Counted from the stretch's first letter, positions 42,593 through 51,181 are shown. The stretch: 64,000 nt of DNA from Pseudomonas sp. B21-023 (GCF_024749165.1 NZ_CP087190.1:4561501-4625500); one strand, 5' to 3'. Program-made: numbers and translations. Notes: generated by a model not told the origin, from the letters alone.

Positions 42593-42669
42593 TGGCGCGG
42601 CGGACGGGACTCGAACCCGCGACCCCCGGCGTGACAGGCCGGTATTCTAACCGACTGAACTACCGCCGC
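42593..42669 (-). tRNA. tRNA-Asp (GTC)
   Basis: A 77-base cloverleaf with acceptor arms GCGGCGG and CCGCCGC, D arm TAGTTCAGTCGGTTAGA, anticodon GTC (42633-42635), T arm GGGTTCGAGTCCC and an encoded CCA. It is second in a two-tRNA transcript behind tRNA-Val. Confidence 0.97.
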
Positions 42670-42682
42670 GCTATACATCGAG

Positions 42683-42758
42683 TGGTGGGTGATGACGGGA
42701 TCGAACCGCCGACCCTCTGCTTGTAAGGCAGATGCTCTCCCGGCTGAGCTAATCACCC
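42683..42758 (-). tRNA. tRNA-Val (TAC)
   Basis: A 76-base cloverleaf with acceptor arms GGGTGAT and ATCACCC, D arm TAGCTCAGCCGGGAGAGCA, anticodon TAC (42723-42725), T arm CGGTTCGATCCCG and an encoded CCA. It lies 13 bases before tRNA-Asp on the minus strand. Confidence 0.97.
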
Positions 42759-42778
42759 TTCGTCTCGGTGTGGCGCGC

Positions 42779-42834
42779 ATTCTACGGAGGACCTCCTACC
42801 CTGGCAAGCACTTTTTTCAAAATATTTGAAAAAA
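42779..42834 (-). promoter_or_regulatory. tRNA promoter with AT-rich upstream palindrome
   Basis: On the minus strand TTGCCA (42802-42807), 17 bases, then TAGAAT (42779-42784), followed by a GC-rich discriminator (GCGCGCC) typical of stringently controlled stable-RNA promoters. Directly upstream is a perfect 10-bp inverted repeat, TTTTTTCAAA-ATA-TTTGAAAAAA (42812-42834), placed where an UP element would lie. Confidence 0.75.
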
Positions 42835-42974
42835 ATTTCCAGGCCTTTCAAAGACCTAGCCGCGCCGCGATTTTCTTCCTCTATATAGGACTGCTGGCCC
42901 TCTGACAGGGTTGGCCTGGAACCGTCGCTCGGAGAATAATGCCCGCCTTATGTATTAAGGAGAGATTCCCCCTC

Positions 42975-43895
42975 ATGTGGTTCAAGAACCTGCTGTCCTA
43001 TCGCCTGACCCAGGAAGTACCGTTCGAGGCCGAGGCCCTGGAGGCCGCCCTGGCCAGCAAGCCGGCCCGCCCCTGCGCAAGCCAGGAACTGACCACCTAC
43101 GGTTTCGTCGCACCGTTCGGCAAGGGCGAGGATGCCCCCCTGGTTCACGTCAGTGGCGAATTCATGCTGATCGCCGCACGTAAAGAAGAGCGCATCCTGC
43201 CCAGCAGCGTGGTCAACGACGCGGTCAAGGAGAAGGTCGAGGAGATCGAGGCCGAGCAGATGCGCAAGGTCTACAAGAAGGAACGCGACCAGATCAAGGA
43301 CGAGATCATCCAGGCCTTCCTGCCGCGCGCTTTCATTCGTCGTTCGATGATCTTCGCCGCCATCGCCCCGCGCCTGGGCATGATCCTGGTCAACTCGGCC
43401 AGCGCCAAGCGCGCCGAGGACCTGCTGTCGACCCTGCGTGAAGTGATCGGTTCGCTGCCGGTGCGCCCGGCCACCGTGAAGATCGCGCCAAGCGCGACCA
43501 TGACCGACTGGGTCAAGTCGCAACAGGCCGCCGAAGGCTTCTACGTCCTCGACGAATGCGAACTGCGCGACACCGCCGAAGACGGTGGCATCGTGCGCTG
43601 CAAGCGTCAGGACCTGACCGGCGAGGAAATCCAGCTGCACCTGAGCACCGGCAAGGTGGTCACCCAACTGGCCCTGGCCTGGCAGGACAAACTGTCGTTC
43701 GTGCTCGACGACAAGATGGTGATCAAGCGCCTGAAGTTCGAGGAACTGCTGCAAGAGCAGGCCGAGCAGGACGGTGGTGACGAGGCCCAGCAACAGTTCG
43801 ACGCCAGCTTCCTGCTGATGATGATGACCTTCACCGAGTTCCTGCCGGTGCTGTTCGAAGCACTCGGCGGCGAAGAGATCCCGCAGGGGGTCTGA
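42975..43895 (+). CDS. rdgC: RdgC, recombination-associated DNA-binding protein
   Basis: This 306-residue protein forms a ring around duplex DNA and limits RecA activity. Its start MWFKNLLSYRLTQEVPF and full-length match to the family (about 303-306 residues) identify it. Key stretches are LTTYGFVAPFG, FLPRAFIRRSMIFAAI and the acidic C-terminal region. ATG 42975 has AGGAGAG about 12 bases upstream. It is convergent with ygfX, only 4 bp apart. Confidence 0.94.
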   Translation: MWFKNLLSYRLTQEVPFEAEALEAALASKPARPCASQELTTYGFVAPFGKGEDAPLVHVSGEFMLIAARKEERILPSSVVNDAVKEKVEEIEAEQMRKVYKKERDQIKDEIIQAFLPRAFIRRSMIFAAIAPRLGMILVNSASAKRAEDLLSTLREVIGSLPVRPATVKIAPSATMTDWVKSQQAAEGFYVLDECELRDTAEDGGIVRCKRQDLTGEEIQLHLSTGKVVTQLALAWQDKLSFVLDDKMVIKRLKFEELLQEQAEQDGGDEAQQQFDASFLLMMMTFTEFLPVLFEALGGEEIPQGV

Positions 43896-43899
43896 CCCT

Positions 43900-44352
43900 T
43901 CAGGCCGGCGCGGCCCAGCGGCGCCGGCTGAACTTCAGCCGCACCCGCAGCCTTCGATGCTGTTCCTGCGCCAGGGCGTCCTTGGGGATGCACTGGCTCT
44001 GGCTGAACCATTGCCCCTTGCGCACGAAGCGCAGCACTACCACTGCGGGCAAGGCAACGCTGTCACGGCACAGGCGCGCCGGCTGCCACCCCCGGGCATG
44101 ACTGTATATATGCCAGCCACGCGGTTCCCGACGCAGGCCGGTGACGGCGTCAGGGTGGGACAGCAAGATGCGGCGGGGGATGGCCCAACAGGCGTGGGCA
44201 AGACAGGCAATGACCAGCAGGCCCTTTGGCCAACCGGGCAACGTGACCACAACGCTGGCGATGAGCGCCAGCGCCTGGCAGGCGAGATAGGCCGTCAGCA
44301 GCAGGCGCGAGCCCTGCCAACGGCACTCGAATGCTTCACTTGGGCTGGACAC
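43900..44352 (-). CDS. YgfX-like inner-membrane protein (CptA family)
   Basis: This 150-residue protein has two membrane segments near the N terminus (about 16-35 and 39-57, LLLTAYLACQALALIASVVV and GLLVIACLAHACWAIP) and a basic cytoplasmic tail ending KFSRRRWAAPA. Small proteins of this type are encoded directly after sdhE (ygfY) and in E. coli affect cell shape through FtsZ and MreB. GTG start at 44350-44352 overlaps the end of sdhE by 17 bp. Sequence similarity in this family is low, so the call leans on context. Confidence 0.75.
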   Translation of the reverse strand: MSSPSEAFECRWQGSRLLLTAYLACQALALIASVVVTLPGWPKGLLVIACLAHACWAIPRRILLSHPDAVTGLRREPRGWHIYSHARGWQPARLCRDSVALPAVVVLRFVRKGQWFSQSQCIPKDALAQEQHRRLRVRLKFSRRRWAAPA

Positions 44353-44590
44353 GGTCCAGGATGATGCGGACCATGCGCTGCAGCTCCGGATCTTCGGACT
44401 CGCTGCGCTCCATGAACCAGCCGAACATGTCCTGGTCCTCGCAGGTCAGCAGGCGACGGTACAGCTCGCGGTCCGCTTCGCTCAGGCTCGGGTAGACCTC
44501 CTGGGTGAACGGTACCAGCAGCACGTCCAGTTCCAGCATGCCGCGACGGCTGTGCCAGAAAAGCCGATTGAGTTCAGTTTGTTCGACCAT
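44336..44590 (-). CDS. sdhE: SdhE, succinate dehydrogenase flavinylation factor
   Basis: This 84-residue protein helps attach FAD covalently to SdhA (and FrdA). The signature RGMLELD is present in WHSRRGMLELDVLL, along with LLTCEDQDMFGWFM. The start at 44590 follows GAGGAG and gives the normal family length; the frame to 44662 is longer than any relative. Confidence 0.93.
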   Translation of the reverse strand: MVEQTELNRLFWHSRRGMLELDVLLVPFTQEVYPSLSEADRELYRRLLTCEDQDMFGWFMERSESEDPELQRMVRIILDRVQPK

Positions 44591-44723
44591 GGGGCCCTCC
44601 TCGAATGGTCGCGCAGTATACCGCGCAGCGAATGAAGCGGCACAAGGCGTTGGTCTACTCACCTACCTATTTTGTTACCGGCGTTCTATGATGGCCGCCA
44701 GTCTTTAGCTACCGCGATGACCC

Positions 44724-45665
44724 ATGGCCGATTCCGCTTTCTTCTGTTCCCTCTCCCATGAGGGCATCCTCGCCGTCCGCGGCTCCGACGCCGGCAAGTT
44801 CCTGCAGGGTCAACTGACCTGCAATATCAGCTACCTCAGCGAAGCCCATGCGAGCCTCGGTGCCCGCTGCATGGTCAAGGGCCGCATGCAGTCTAGTTTC
44901 CGTATCCTGCCCGAGGGCAATGGCTACCTGCTGGCCATGGCCAGCGAGCTGCTCGAGGCGCAACTGGCCGACCTGAAGAAGTACGCGGTGTTCTCCAAGG
45001 CCACGCTGAGCGACGACAGCGCCGCCTGGGTGCGCTTCGGCCTGCAGCACGGCGACGCGGCCCTGCAGGCGCTGAGCCTGAGCGTGGCGGACGAGGCCGG
45101 CGCGACCGCACGTCATGATGGCCTGATCGCCATCCGCGCCTCGGCCGGGCGGGTCGAACTGTGGGCGCCTGCCGACCGGGCCAGCGCCGTGCGCGGGACG
45201 CTCGCCGCCGCGCTGCCAGAGGGCACGCTCAACGACTGGCTGCTTGGCCAGGTGCGCGCCGGCATCGGCCAGGTCATGGGCCCGACCCGCGAGCTGTTCA
45301 TCCCGCAGATGATCAACCTGCAGGCCGTCGATGGCGTGAGCTTCAAGAAGGGTTGCTACACCGGCCAGGAGATCGTCGCCCGCATGCAGTACCTGGGCAA
45401 GCTCAAACGCCGCCAGTATCGCCTGGCGCTGGCCGAGACAGCGGTACCCGAGCCGGGCGCCGAGATCTTCTCGCCGACACACGGCTCGTCGGTCGGCGAG
45501 GTGGTGATCGCTGCCAGCACCGGCAGCGCCGTCGAACTGTTGGCCGTGCTCAGCGCCGATGCCGTGGCGGACGACAACCTGCACTTGGACAGCCTGGAAG
45601 GCCCGCGCCTGACGCTGCTCGACCTGCCTTACGAACTGGACCGCGACCGGGAAATCCAGCGCTGA
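44724..45665 (+). CDS. ygfZ: YgfZ, folate-dependent Fe-S cluster protein
   Basis: This 313-residue GcvT-like protein supports repair or assembly of certain Fe-S enzymes using tetrahydrofolate. The family signature K-G-C-Y-x-G-Q-E is present as KKGCYTGQEIVARMQYLGKLKR (about residues 210-230). It is divergent from sdhE, an arrangement common in gammaproteobacteria. Confidence 0.94.
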   Translation: MADSAFFCSLSHEGILAVRGSDAGKFLQGQLTCNISYLSEAHASLGARCMVKGRMQSSFRILPEGNGYLLAMASELLEAQLADLKKYAVFSKATLSDDSAAWVRFGLQHGDAALQALSLSVADEAGATARHDGLIAIRASAGRVELWAPADRASAVRGTLAAALPEGTLNDWLLGQVRAGIGQVMGPTRELFIPQMINLQAVDGVSFKKGCYTGQEIVARMQYLGKLKRRQYRLALAETAVPEPGAEIFSPTHGSSVGEVVIAASTGSAVELLAVLSADAVADDNLHLDSLEGPRLTLLDLPYELDRDREIQR

Positions 45666-45667
45666 CC

Positions 45668-45695
45668 AGCCCGCCCCGGCGTTACGCCGGGGCTG
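45668..45695 (+). terminator. Hairpin after ygfZ
   Basis: CCCCGGCG-TTA-CGCCGGGG forms a strong stem 9 bases after the ygfZ stop, without a clear T run. It could be a weak terminator or mRNA stabiliser before the HDOD gene. Confidence 0.5.
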
Positions 45696-45720
45696 CACCA
45701 CCTTTGCCGTAGAGAAGTCC

Positions 45721-46527
45721 ATGAACAAGCTGGCCGAGAAGGTCCAAGCGCAATTGCTCGCCGCCATCGACCGGGACGACCTGGTCCTGCCGACGCTTCC
45801 GGAAGTCGCCCTGAGCATTCGCGAAGCCGCCGAAGACAGCGAGATCAGCGTGTCCGCCTTGAGCAAGGTGATCGGCCGCGACGCCGCCCTGTCGGCACGC
45901 CTGATCAAGGTGGTCAACAGCCCGTTGCTGCGCGCCGCCGTCGAAGTCACCGACCTGCACACCGCGATCACGCGCCTGGGCATCAACTACAGCTGCAACC
46001 TGGCCATCGGCCTGGTGATCGAGCAGATCTTCCATGCCCGCGCCCCGGCGGTTGAACACAAGCTGCGTGATATCTGGGCCAACAGCCTGGATGTGGCAGG
46101 CATCAGCTATGAACTGTGCCGACGCTACACCCAGCTCAAGCCCGACCAGGCCACCCTCGGCGGCCTGGTGCACCAGATCGGCGCGTTGCCGGTGCTGATC
46201 TATGCCGAGGAGCACAACGAGTTGCTCTCCGACCCGATCTGCCTGCATTTCGTGATCGAACAGATCCAGCCGGTGCTGGGCGACAAGATTCTTAGCGCCT
46301 GGGAGTTTCCCGAGCAACTGGTCAGCCTGCCCAGCCAGGTGCAGGACCTGGACCGGCGCACCGACCAGATCGACTACATCGATATCGTCCAGATCGCCCG
46401 CTGCATCTGCCAGCGCGAGCGCATCCGGCCACTGGCCGCCCTGCCCGCCTACCGGCATCTGGGGCTGCCCTATGGCACCGAGCTGGATATCGCCGAACTG
46501 CTGGATGCGCGGAGCATGTTGCGCTGA
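45721..46527 (+). CDS. HDOD domain protein
   Basis: This 268-residue cytoplasmic protein is a single HDOD domain (about 15-215: LPTLPEVALSIREAAED, DAALSARLIKVVNSPLL, LHTAITRLGINYSCNLAIG, GLVHQIGALPVL). HDOD proteins are signalling modules related to HD phosphohydrolases but usually without the metal-binding HD pair, as here. No extra GGDEF, EAL or receiver domain is attached. Role unknown; relatives influence motility and stress signalling. Confidence 0.88.
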   Translation: MNKLAEKVQAQLLAAIDRDDLVLPTLPEVALSIREAAEDSEISVSALSKVIGRDAALSARLIKVVNSPLLRAAVEVTDLHTAITRLGINYSCNLAIGLVIEQIFHARAPAVEHKLRDIWANSLDVAGISYELCRRYTQLKPDQATLGGLVHQIGALPVLIYAEEHNELLSDPICLHFVIEQIQPVLGDKILSAWEFPEQLVSLPSQVQDLDRRTDQIDYIDIVQIARCICQRERIRPLAALPAYRHLGLPYGTELDIAELLDARSMLR

Positions 46528-46536
46528 ATCGACAGG

Positions 46537-46566
46537 GCTGATCGCGGGACAAACCCCGCGATAGCC
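46537..46566. terminator. Bidirectional hairpin between the HDOD gene and tctE
   Basis: GGCTGATCGCGGG and CCCGCGATAGCC form a stem between two convergent genes. It resembles a decayed REP and probably ends both transcripts. Confidence 0.6.
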
Positions 46567-46570
46567 GACA

Positions 46571-47950
46571 TCAATCCGCGATAAAACTCACCCGCACCTT
46601 CAACCCGCCGCGCTCGCCGTCATGCAGGCTGATCTGCGCCAGGTGCGCCCGGCAGATCTCGCCGACGATGGCCAGCCCCAGCCCGCTGCCCTGGGCGCTG
46701 CGCCGGTAGAAGCGCTCGAACACCCGCTCACGCTCATCCTGCGGAATCCCTGGCCCATCGTCCTCGACTTCAAGTACCGCCGGCGCCAGCACCCGCAGCA
46801 CGACGTCACCGCCTGGCGGGGTGTGGGCCAGAGCATTGTCCACCAGGTTGCTGAGCAGCTCGTTGAGCAAGGTCGGCTCGCCCTTGAGCCATACCGGCGC
46901 CTCGGCCTCCAGCGCCAGCGCAACGCCGCGGGCATGGGCCAGCGGCGCCATGGCCATGCCCAGCTCGCGGGCCAGCTGGCTCAGGTCCAGGCGTTGCGCA
47001 CCGCCCTCGGCGATGGCCCGGGCGCCATTCTCCACCCGCGCCAATGACAGCAACTGGTTGGCCAGATGGGTGAGCCGGTCCGTGCCCAGGGCCGCCGCCT
47101 CCAGGGTCTTGCGCCATTCTTCTGGCTCCCGTGAGCGCAGGCCCAGCTCGACCCGTGCCTTGAGCGCCGCCAGCGGCGTGCGCAGCTCATGGGCGGCGTC
47201 GGCGATGAACTGTGCCTGGCGCTCGAACTGGCCACGCAGCCGCTCGGTGAAATGGTTGAGGGCACGCACCAGCGGCCCCAGCTCGCGTTGCACCTGCACT
47301 ACGGGCAAGGCGCGCAGATCGTCGGGCTGGCGCTCCTCCACCGCGGTGCGCAAGCGCTCCAGGGGACGCAGGGCGGCGCTCACCGCGAACCACACCATCA
47401 TCAGCGCGCCGAAGGCCAGCATCCCCAGGCGCAGCAGGGTGTCGGCCATCAGCCCGCGGGCCATGCGCACCCGCGCCTCCTCGGTCTCGGCCACGCGAAT
47501 CTCGGCCATGCCGTTCATGTTTGGTTCGCTCACCGCCTTGAGCAGGCTGACCACACGCACGTCCTGACCCAGGTAGGTGGCGTTGTAGAAACGCGCCAGT
47601 GCCGGATAGTCGTCGGTGCGCGGCGTGCCCGGCGGTGGCGGGGGCAGGTGCTCGTAGCCGGAGATGAGCTTCTGGTGGATGTCCAGCACCTGATAGTAGA
47701 TGCGCCCGGCGCTGTCATAGGCGAAGGTGTCCAGGGCCACGTAGGGCACATCGGCGCTGAGGGTGCCGTCGCGCTGCGACAGGCCGGCAGCGATGGTCCG
47801 CGCCGACGCCAGCAGGGTCCGGTCATAGGCGGTGTCGGCGGCTTCGCGGCCATTCCAGTAAGCGCTCAGGCCGCTGGCCAGCATCAGCACCACCAGCAGC
47901 AACGCCAGGTTGCCCAGCAGGCGCCCGCGCAGGCTGCCGTTGTCACGCAT
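46571..47950 (-). CDS. tctE: TctE, sensor histidine kinase for tricarboxylates
   Basis: This 459-residue membrane kinase has a first membrane segment (about 13-33, LLGNLALLLVVLMLASGL), a periplasmic 2CSK_N sensor domain, a second segment (about 165-187), HAMP, HisKA with the phospho-acceptor His in ADAAHELRTPLAALKARV, and HATPase (LVDNALAHTPPGG, EDDGPGIPQDER, GSGLGLAIVGE). It pairs with TctD and is transcribed with it, overlapping by 8 bp. The start MRDNGSLRGR was chosen because it begins right before the membrane segment. Confidence 0.93.
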   Translation of the reverse strand: MRDNGSLRGRLLGNLALLLVVLMLASGLSAYWNGREAADTAYDRTLLASARTIAAGLSQRDGTLSADVPYVALDTFAYDSAGRIYYQVLDIHQKLISGYEHLPPPPPGTPRTDDYPALARFYNATYLGQDVRVVSLLKAVSEPNMNGMAEIRVAETEEARVRMARGLMADTLLRLGMLAFGALMMVWFAVSAALRPLERLRTAVEERQPDDLRALPVVQVQRELGPLVRALNHFTERLRGQFERQAQFIADAAHELRTPLAALKARVELGLRSREPEEWRKTLEAAALGTDRLTHLANQLLSLARVENGARAIAEGGAQRLDLSQLARELGMAMAPLAHARGVALALEAEAPVWLKGEPTLLNELLSNLVDNALAHTPPGGDVVLRVLAPAVLEVEDDGPGIPQDERERVFERFYRRSAQGSGLGLAIVGEICRAHLAQISLHDGERGGLKVRVSFIAD

Positions 47951-48614
47951 CGCGGTGCTCGAGCAGGTAGCCCAGGCCACGGAAGGTGACGATGGCCACC
48001 GGGTGACCGTCGAGCTTCTTGCGCAGGCGGTGAATGTAGATCTCGATGGCGTCGGGGCTGGCCTCCTCGTCGAGGCCGAACACCTGGGCCGCCAGCTGCT
48101 CCTTGCTCATCACCCGGCCAGGGCGGGCAATCAGCGCCTCGAGCACGCTCTGTTCGCGCTGGGTCAAGGTCAGCGGCTCGCCATCCAGGCCGAAGCGCCG
48201 GGTATCCAGGTCATAGACCAGCGGGCCGCAGCGTTGCTGGCGCTCGCCACCGAGCACGCTGCGGCGCAGCAAGGCCTTGACCCTTGCTTCCAGCTCGGTC
48301 AGCTCGAAGGGTTTGGCCAGGTAGTCGTCGGCACCGAGGTTCAGCCCATGCACCCGGTCCTTCACATCGCTGCGGGCGGTGAGCATCAGCACCGGCAAGG
48401 TCTTGCCGCGACCGCGCAGGCGCGCCAGCACTTCGAAGCCGTCCATGCGCGGCAGGCCGACATCCAGCACCGCCACGGCATAGTCTTCGCTGGCCAGGGC
48501 CAGGTCGGCGGCCACGCCGTCATGCAGCACGTCCACGGTCAGGCCCTGGCTCTTGAGGGCCTGGCCCACGCTTTCGGCCAGTTGCAGATGGTCTTCGACC
48601 AGCAGCACACGCAT
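47943..48614 (-). CDS. tctD: TctD, OmpR-type response regulator of citrate uptake
   Basis: This 223-residue protein has a receiver (about 1-120; acceptor Asp in AVAVLDVGLPRMDG, Lys in YLAKPFE) and an OmpR winged helix (about 128-220; LTLTQREQSVLEALIARPGR, EIYIHRLRKKLDGH). It should activate opdH-tctCBA, which start on the other side of the shared intergenic region. Three copies of an AACCTTT/AAAGGTT motif there are candidate binding sites. Confidence 0.94.
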   Translation of the reverse strand: MRVLLVEDHLQLAESVGQALKSQGLTVDVLHDGVAADLALASEDYAVAVLDVGLPRMDGFEVLARLRGRGKTLPVLMLTARSDVKDRVHGLNLGADDYLAKPFELTELEARVKALLRRSVLGGERQQRCGPLVYDLDTRRFGLDGEPLTLTQREQSVLEALIARPGRVMSKEQLAAQVFGLDEEASPDAIEIYIHRLRKKLDGHPVAIVTFRGLGYLLEHRDA

Positions 48615-48689
48615 CGGATTCTCCCTGTTCGGCTGGGCTTTTTGCGCGGAGTGTACCGCCGTGGCGAGTGCTGTGAAGCCCTCGCAACA

Positions 48690-48721
48690 AACCTTTCACA
48701 CTGAAAGGTTAGCGAAAGGTT
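48690..48721. promoter_or_regulatory. Candidate TctD binding repeats upstream of opdH
   Basis: AAAGGTT occurs at 48704-48710 and 48715-48721, exactly 11 bp apart, the usual spacing of OmpR-family half-sites. An inverted copy, AACCTTT, is at 48690-48696, making a perfect 9-bp inverted repeat with the first. The site is about 95 bp upstream of the opdH start and about 75 bp from the tctD start. Confidence 0.55.
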
Positions 48722-48814
48722 GGTTACCTAGCATCGCACCACGGCTGCCCCGCGCGCCGCAAAAAGCACCAGCAAGGTGCAAACACATAAGAACAATAAA
48801 TGGAGTCACCGACG

Positions 48815-50104
48815 ATGCTGTCCACGCAGCCGCAGGCGTACGCGCCTATCCGTTCCCTCGCCGCCCGACCTTCCGCCCTCGCCAGCGCCTTCGCCCTTGC
48901 CGGTGTCGCGCCCATGAGCCAGGCCGCCTTCTTCGAAGACAGCACGGCCACCTTCGAAACCCGCAACATGTACTTCAACCGCGACTTCCGCGACGGCACC
49001 AGCGCGCAGCAATCCAAGCGCGACGAATGGGCCCAGGGTTTCATGCTCAACTTCGAGTCCGGCTATACCGAAGGCACCGTGGGCTTCGGCCTGGACGCGC
49101 TGGGCATGCTCGGGGTCAAGCTCGACTCCAGCAAGGACCGCACCGACACCGGCCTGCTGCCGACCCACGACAACGGCAAGGCTGCCGACGAATACTCCAA
49201 GCTCGGCCTGACCGGCAAGGTCAAGGTCTCGCAGACTGAACTGAAGGTCGGCACGCTGATCCCCGAGCTGCCCACGCTGCAGCCCAACGACGGGCGCATC
49301 CTGCCGCAGACCTTCGAAGGCGGCCTGGTCACCTCGAAGGAGATCAAAGGCCTGACCTTCACCGGCGCCCGCCTGGAAAAAGCCAAGGACCGCAACGACA
49401 CCAACTGGGAAGACCTGGCCCTCAACAACAAGAACAGTCGCTTCGGCGGCACTTTCAGCGCCGACCATTTCGACACCGGCGGCCTGGACTACCAGTTTAC
49501 CGACCGCATCACCGGCAGCTACCACTTCGCCCAGCTCGACGACATCTACCGCCAGCACTTCATCGGCATGCTCGCCACCCAGCCGTGGGGCCCGGGCACC
49601 CTGGGCGCCGACCTGCGCCTGGCGATCAGCGACGATGCCGGCGCGGCCAAGGCCGGCAAGATCGACAACACCACCTTCAACGGCATGCTCAGCTACACCC
49701 TGGGCGGGCACAAGGTCAGCGGCGCCTGGCAGCAGCTCACAGGCGACAGCGCCTTCCCCTACGTCGACGGCGCCGACCCCTACCTGGTCAACTTCGTCCA
49801 GATCAATGACTTCGCAGGCGCCGACGAGCGCTCCTGGCAGGCACGCTACGACTACAACTTCGCCGCCCTCGGCATCCCCGGCCTGACCTTCATGACCCGC
49901 TACATCAGCGGCGACAACGTCAGCCGCGCCGCTGGCGGCGAGGGCAAGGAGTGGGAACGCAACACCGAACTGAAGTACGTGGTACAAAGCGGCCCGTTGA
50001 AAAACGTCGCCGTGCGCCTGCGCAACGCCACCTTCCGCTCCAACTTCGCCCGCGACGCGGACGAGGTGCGGCTGCTGGTGAGCTACAGCGTGGCTCTGTG
50101 GTAA
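48815..50104 (+). CDS. opdH: OpdH-like outer-membrane porin (OprD family)
   Basis: This 429-residue beta-barrel protein lets tricarboxylates such as cis-aconitate and citrate cross the outer membrane. A signal peptide (ASAFALAGVAPMSQA) precedes the mature start AFFEDSTATFETRNMYFNRD, which is typical of OprD porins. It ends YSVALW, a terminal aromatic recognised by the BAM machinery. I favour ATG 48815, which has GGAG nine bases before it, over ATG 48800. It is first in opdH-tctC-tctB-tctA, the same order as in P. aeruginosa. Confidence 0.9.
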   Translation: MLSTQPQAYAPIRSLAARPSALASAFALAGVAPMSQAAFFEDSTATFETRNMYFNRDFRDGTSAQQSKRDEWAQGFMLNFESGYTEGTVGFGLDALGMLGVKLDSSKDRTDTGLLPTHDNGKAADEYSKLGLTGKVKVSQTELKVGTLIPELPTLQPNDGRILPQTFEGGLVTSKEIKGLTFTGARLEKAKDRNDTNWEDLALNNKNSRFGGTFSADHFDTGGLDYQFTDRITGSYHFAQLDDIYRQHFIGMLATQPWGPGTLGADLRLAISDDAGAAKAGKIDNTTFNGMLSYTLGGHKVSGAWQQLTGDSAFPYVDGADPYLVNFVQINDFAGADERSWQARYDYNFAALGIPGLTFMTRYISGDNVSRAAGGEGKEWERNTELKYVVQSGPLKNVAVRLRNATFRSNFARDADEVRLLVSYSVALW

Positions 50105-50135
50105 CCCATAACAACAACGCTCACGGAGATAGACG

Positions 50136-51116
50136 ATGACATTTTCACTGCGCCGCCTCGTCCTGGCCACCGGCTGCCTGCTGCTGGCCGGCAACGCCCT
50201 GGCCGCCGAACCCAAACGCCCCGAATGCATCGCGCCGGCCTCGCCCGGCGGCGGTTTCGACCTGACCTGCAAGCTGGTGCAGAGCGCCCTGGTCAACGAG
50301 AAGATCCTCAGCAAGCCCATGCGCGTGACCTACATGCCCGGCGGTGTCGGCGCGGTAGCCTACAACGCCGTGGTTGCCCAGCGGCCAGGCGATGCCGGCA
50401 CCCTGGTGGCCTGGTCCAGCGGTTCGCTGCTGAACCTGGCCCAGGGCAAGTTCGGCCGCTTCGACGAGAACGCAGTGAAATGGCTGGCGGCGGTCGGCAC
50501 CAGCTATGGCGCCATCGCGGTGAAGAGCGACTCGCCCTACAAGACCCTCGATGATCTGGTCGCGGCCCTGAAGAAAGACCCGAGCAAGGTGGTGATCGGC
50601 TCCGGCGGCACCGTCGGCAGCCAGGACTGGATGCAGACCGCGCTGATCGCCAAGGCCGCCGGCATCAACCCGCGCGACCTGCGCTACGTGGCCCTGGAAG
50701 GCGGCGGCGAGATCGCCACCGCGCTGCTCGGCGGGCATATCCAGGTGGGTTCCACCGATATTTCCGACTCCATGCCGCACATCCAGAGCGGCAACATGCG
50801 CATCCTCGCGGTGTTCTCCGAGAACCGCCTGGACGAGCCGGAGATGAAAGACATCCCCACCGCCAAGGAGCAGGGCTACAACATCGTCTGGCCGGTGGTG
50901 CGCGGTTTCTACCTCGGGCCGAAGGTCAGCGACGAGGACTATGCCTGGTGGAAGGCCTCGTTCGACAAGCTGCTGGCCTCGGAGGAGTTCGCCAAGCTGC
51001 GTGACCAGCGCGAACTGTTCCCGTTCGCCATGACCGGCGAAGAGCTGGACGGCTATGTGAAGAAGCAGGTGGCTGACTACAAGGCATTGGCCCGTGAGTT
51101 CGGGTTGATCCAGTAA
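50136..51116 (+). CDS. tctC: TctC, periplasmic tricarboxylate-binding protein
   Basis: This 326-residue solute-binding protein of the tripartite tricarboxylate transporter (Bug) family has a signal peptide (LVLATGCLLLAGNALA, cut before AEPKRP). The Bug fold includes CIAPASPGGGFDLTCKLVQ and YMPGGVGAVAYN, which in the family contact the carboxylates. It delivers citrate-type ligands to TctAB. CACGGAG precedes the ATG. Confidence 0.95.
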   Translation: MTFSLRRLVLATGCLLLAGNALAAEPKRPECIAPASPGGGFDLTCKLVQSALVNEKILSKPMRVTYMPGGVGAVAYNAVVAQRPGDAGTLVAWSSGSLLNLAQGKFGRFDENAVKWLAAVGTSYGAIAVKSDSPYKTLDDLVAALKKDPSKVVIGSGGTVGSQDWMQTALIAKAAGINPRDLRYVALEGGGEIATALLGGHIQVGSTDISDSMPHIQSGNMRILAVFSENRLDEPEMKDIPTAKEQGYNIVWPVVRGFYLGPKVSDEDYAWWKASFDKLLASEEFAKLRDQRELFPFAMTGEELDGYVKKQVADYKALAREFGLIQ

Positions 51117-51126
51117 GCATCGACCC

Positions 51127-51181
51127 CGTGGGAGCGGGCTTGCCCCGCGATGCCCCATCGCGGGGCAAGCCCGCTCCCACG
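51127..51181. repeat. Perfect REP palindrome inside the tct operon
   Basis: Two 26-bp REP arms (51127-51152 and 51156-51181) are perfect inverted copies with only CCC between them, in the gap between tctC and tctB. The hairpin could lower downstream expression or protect the tctC end, giving more binding protein than membrane subunits. Confidence 0.92.
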
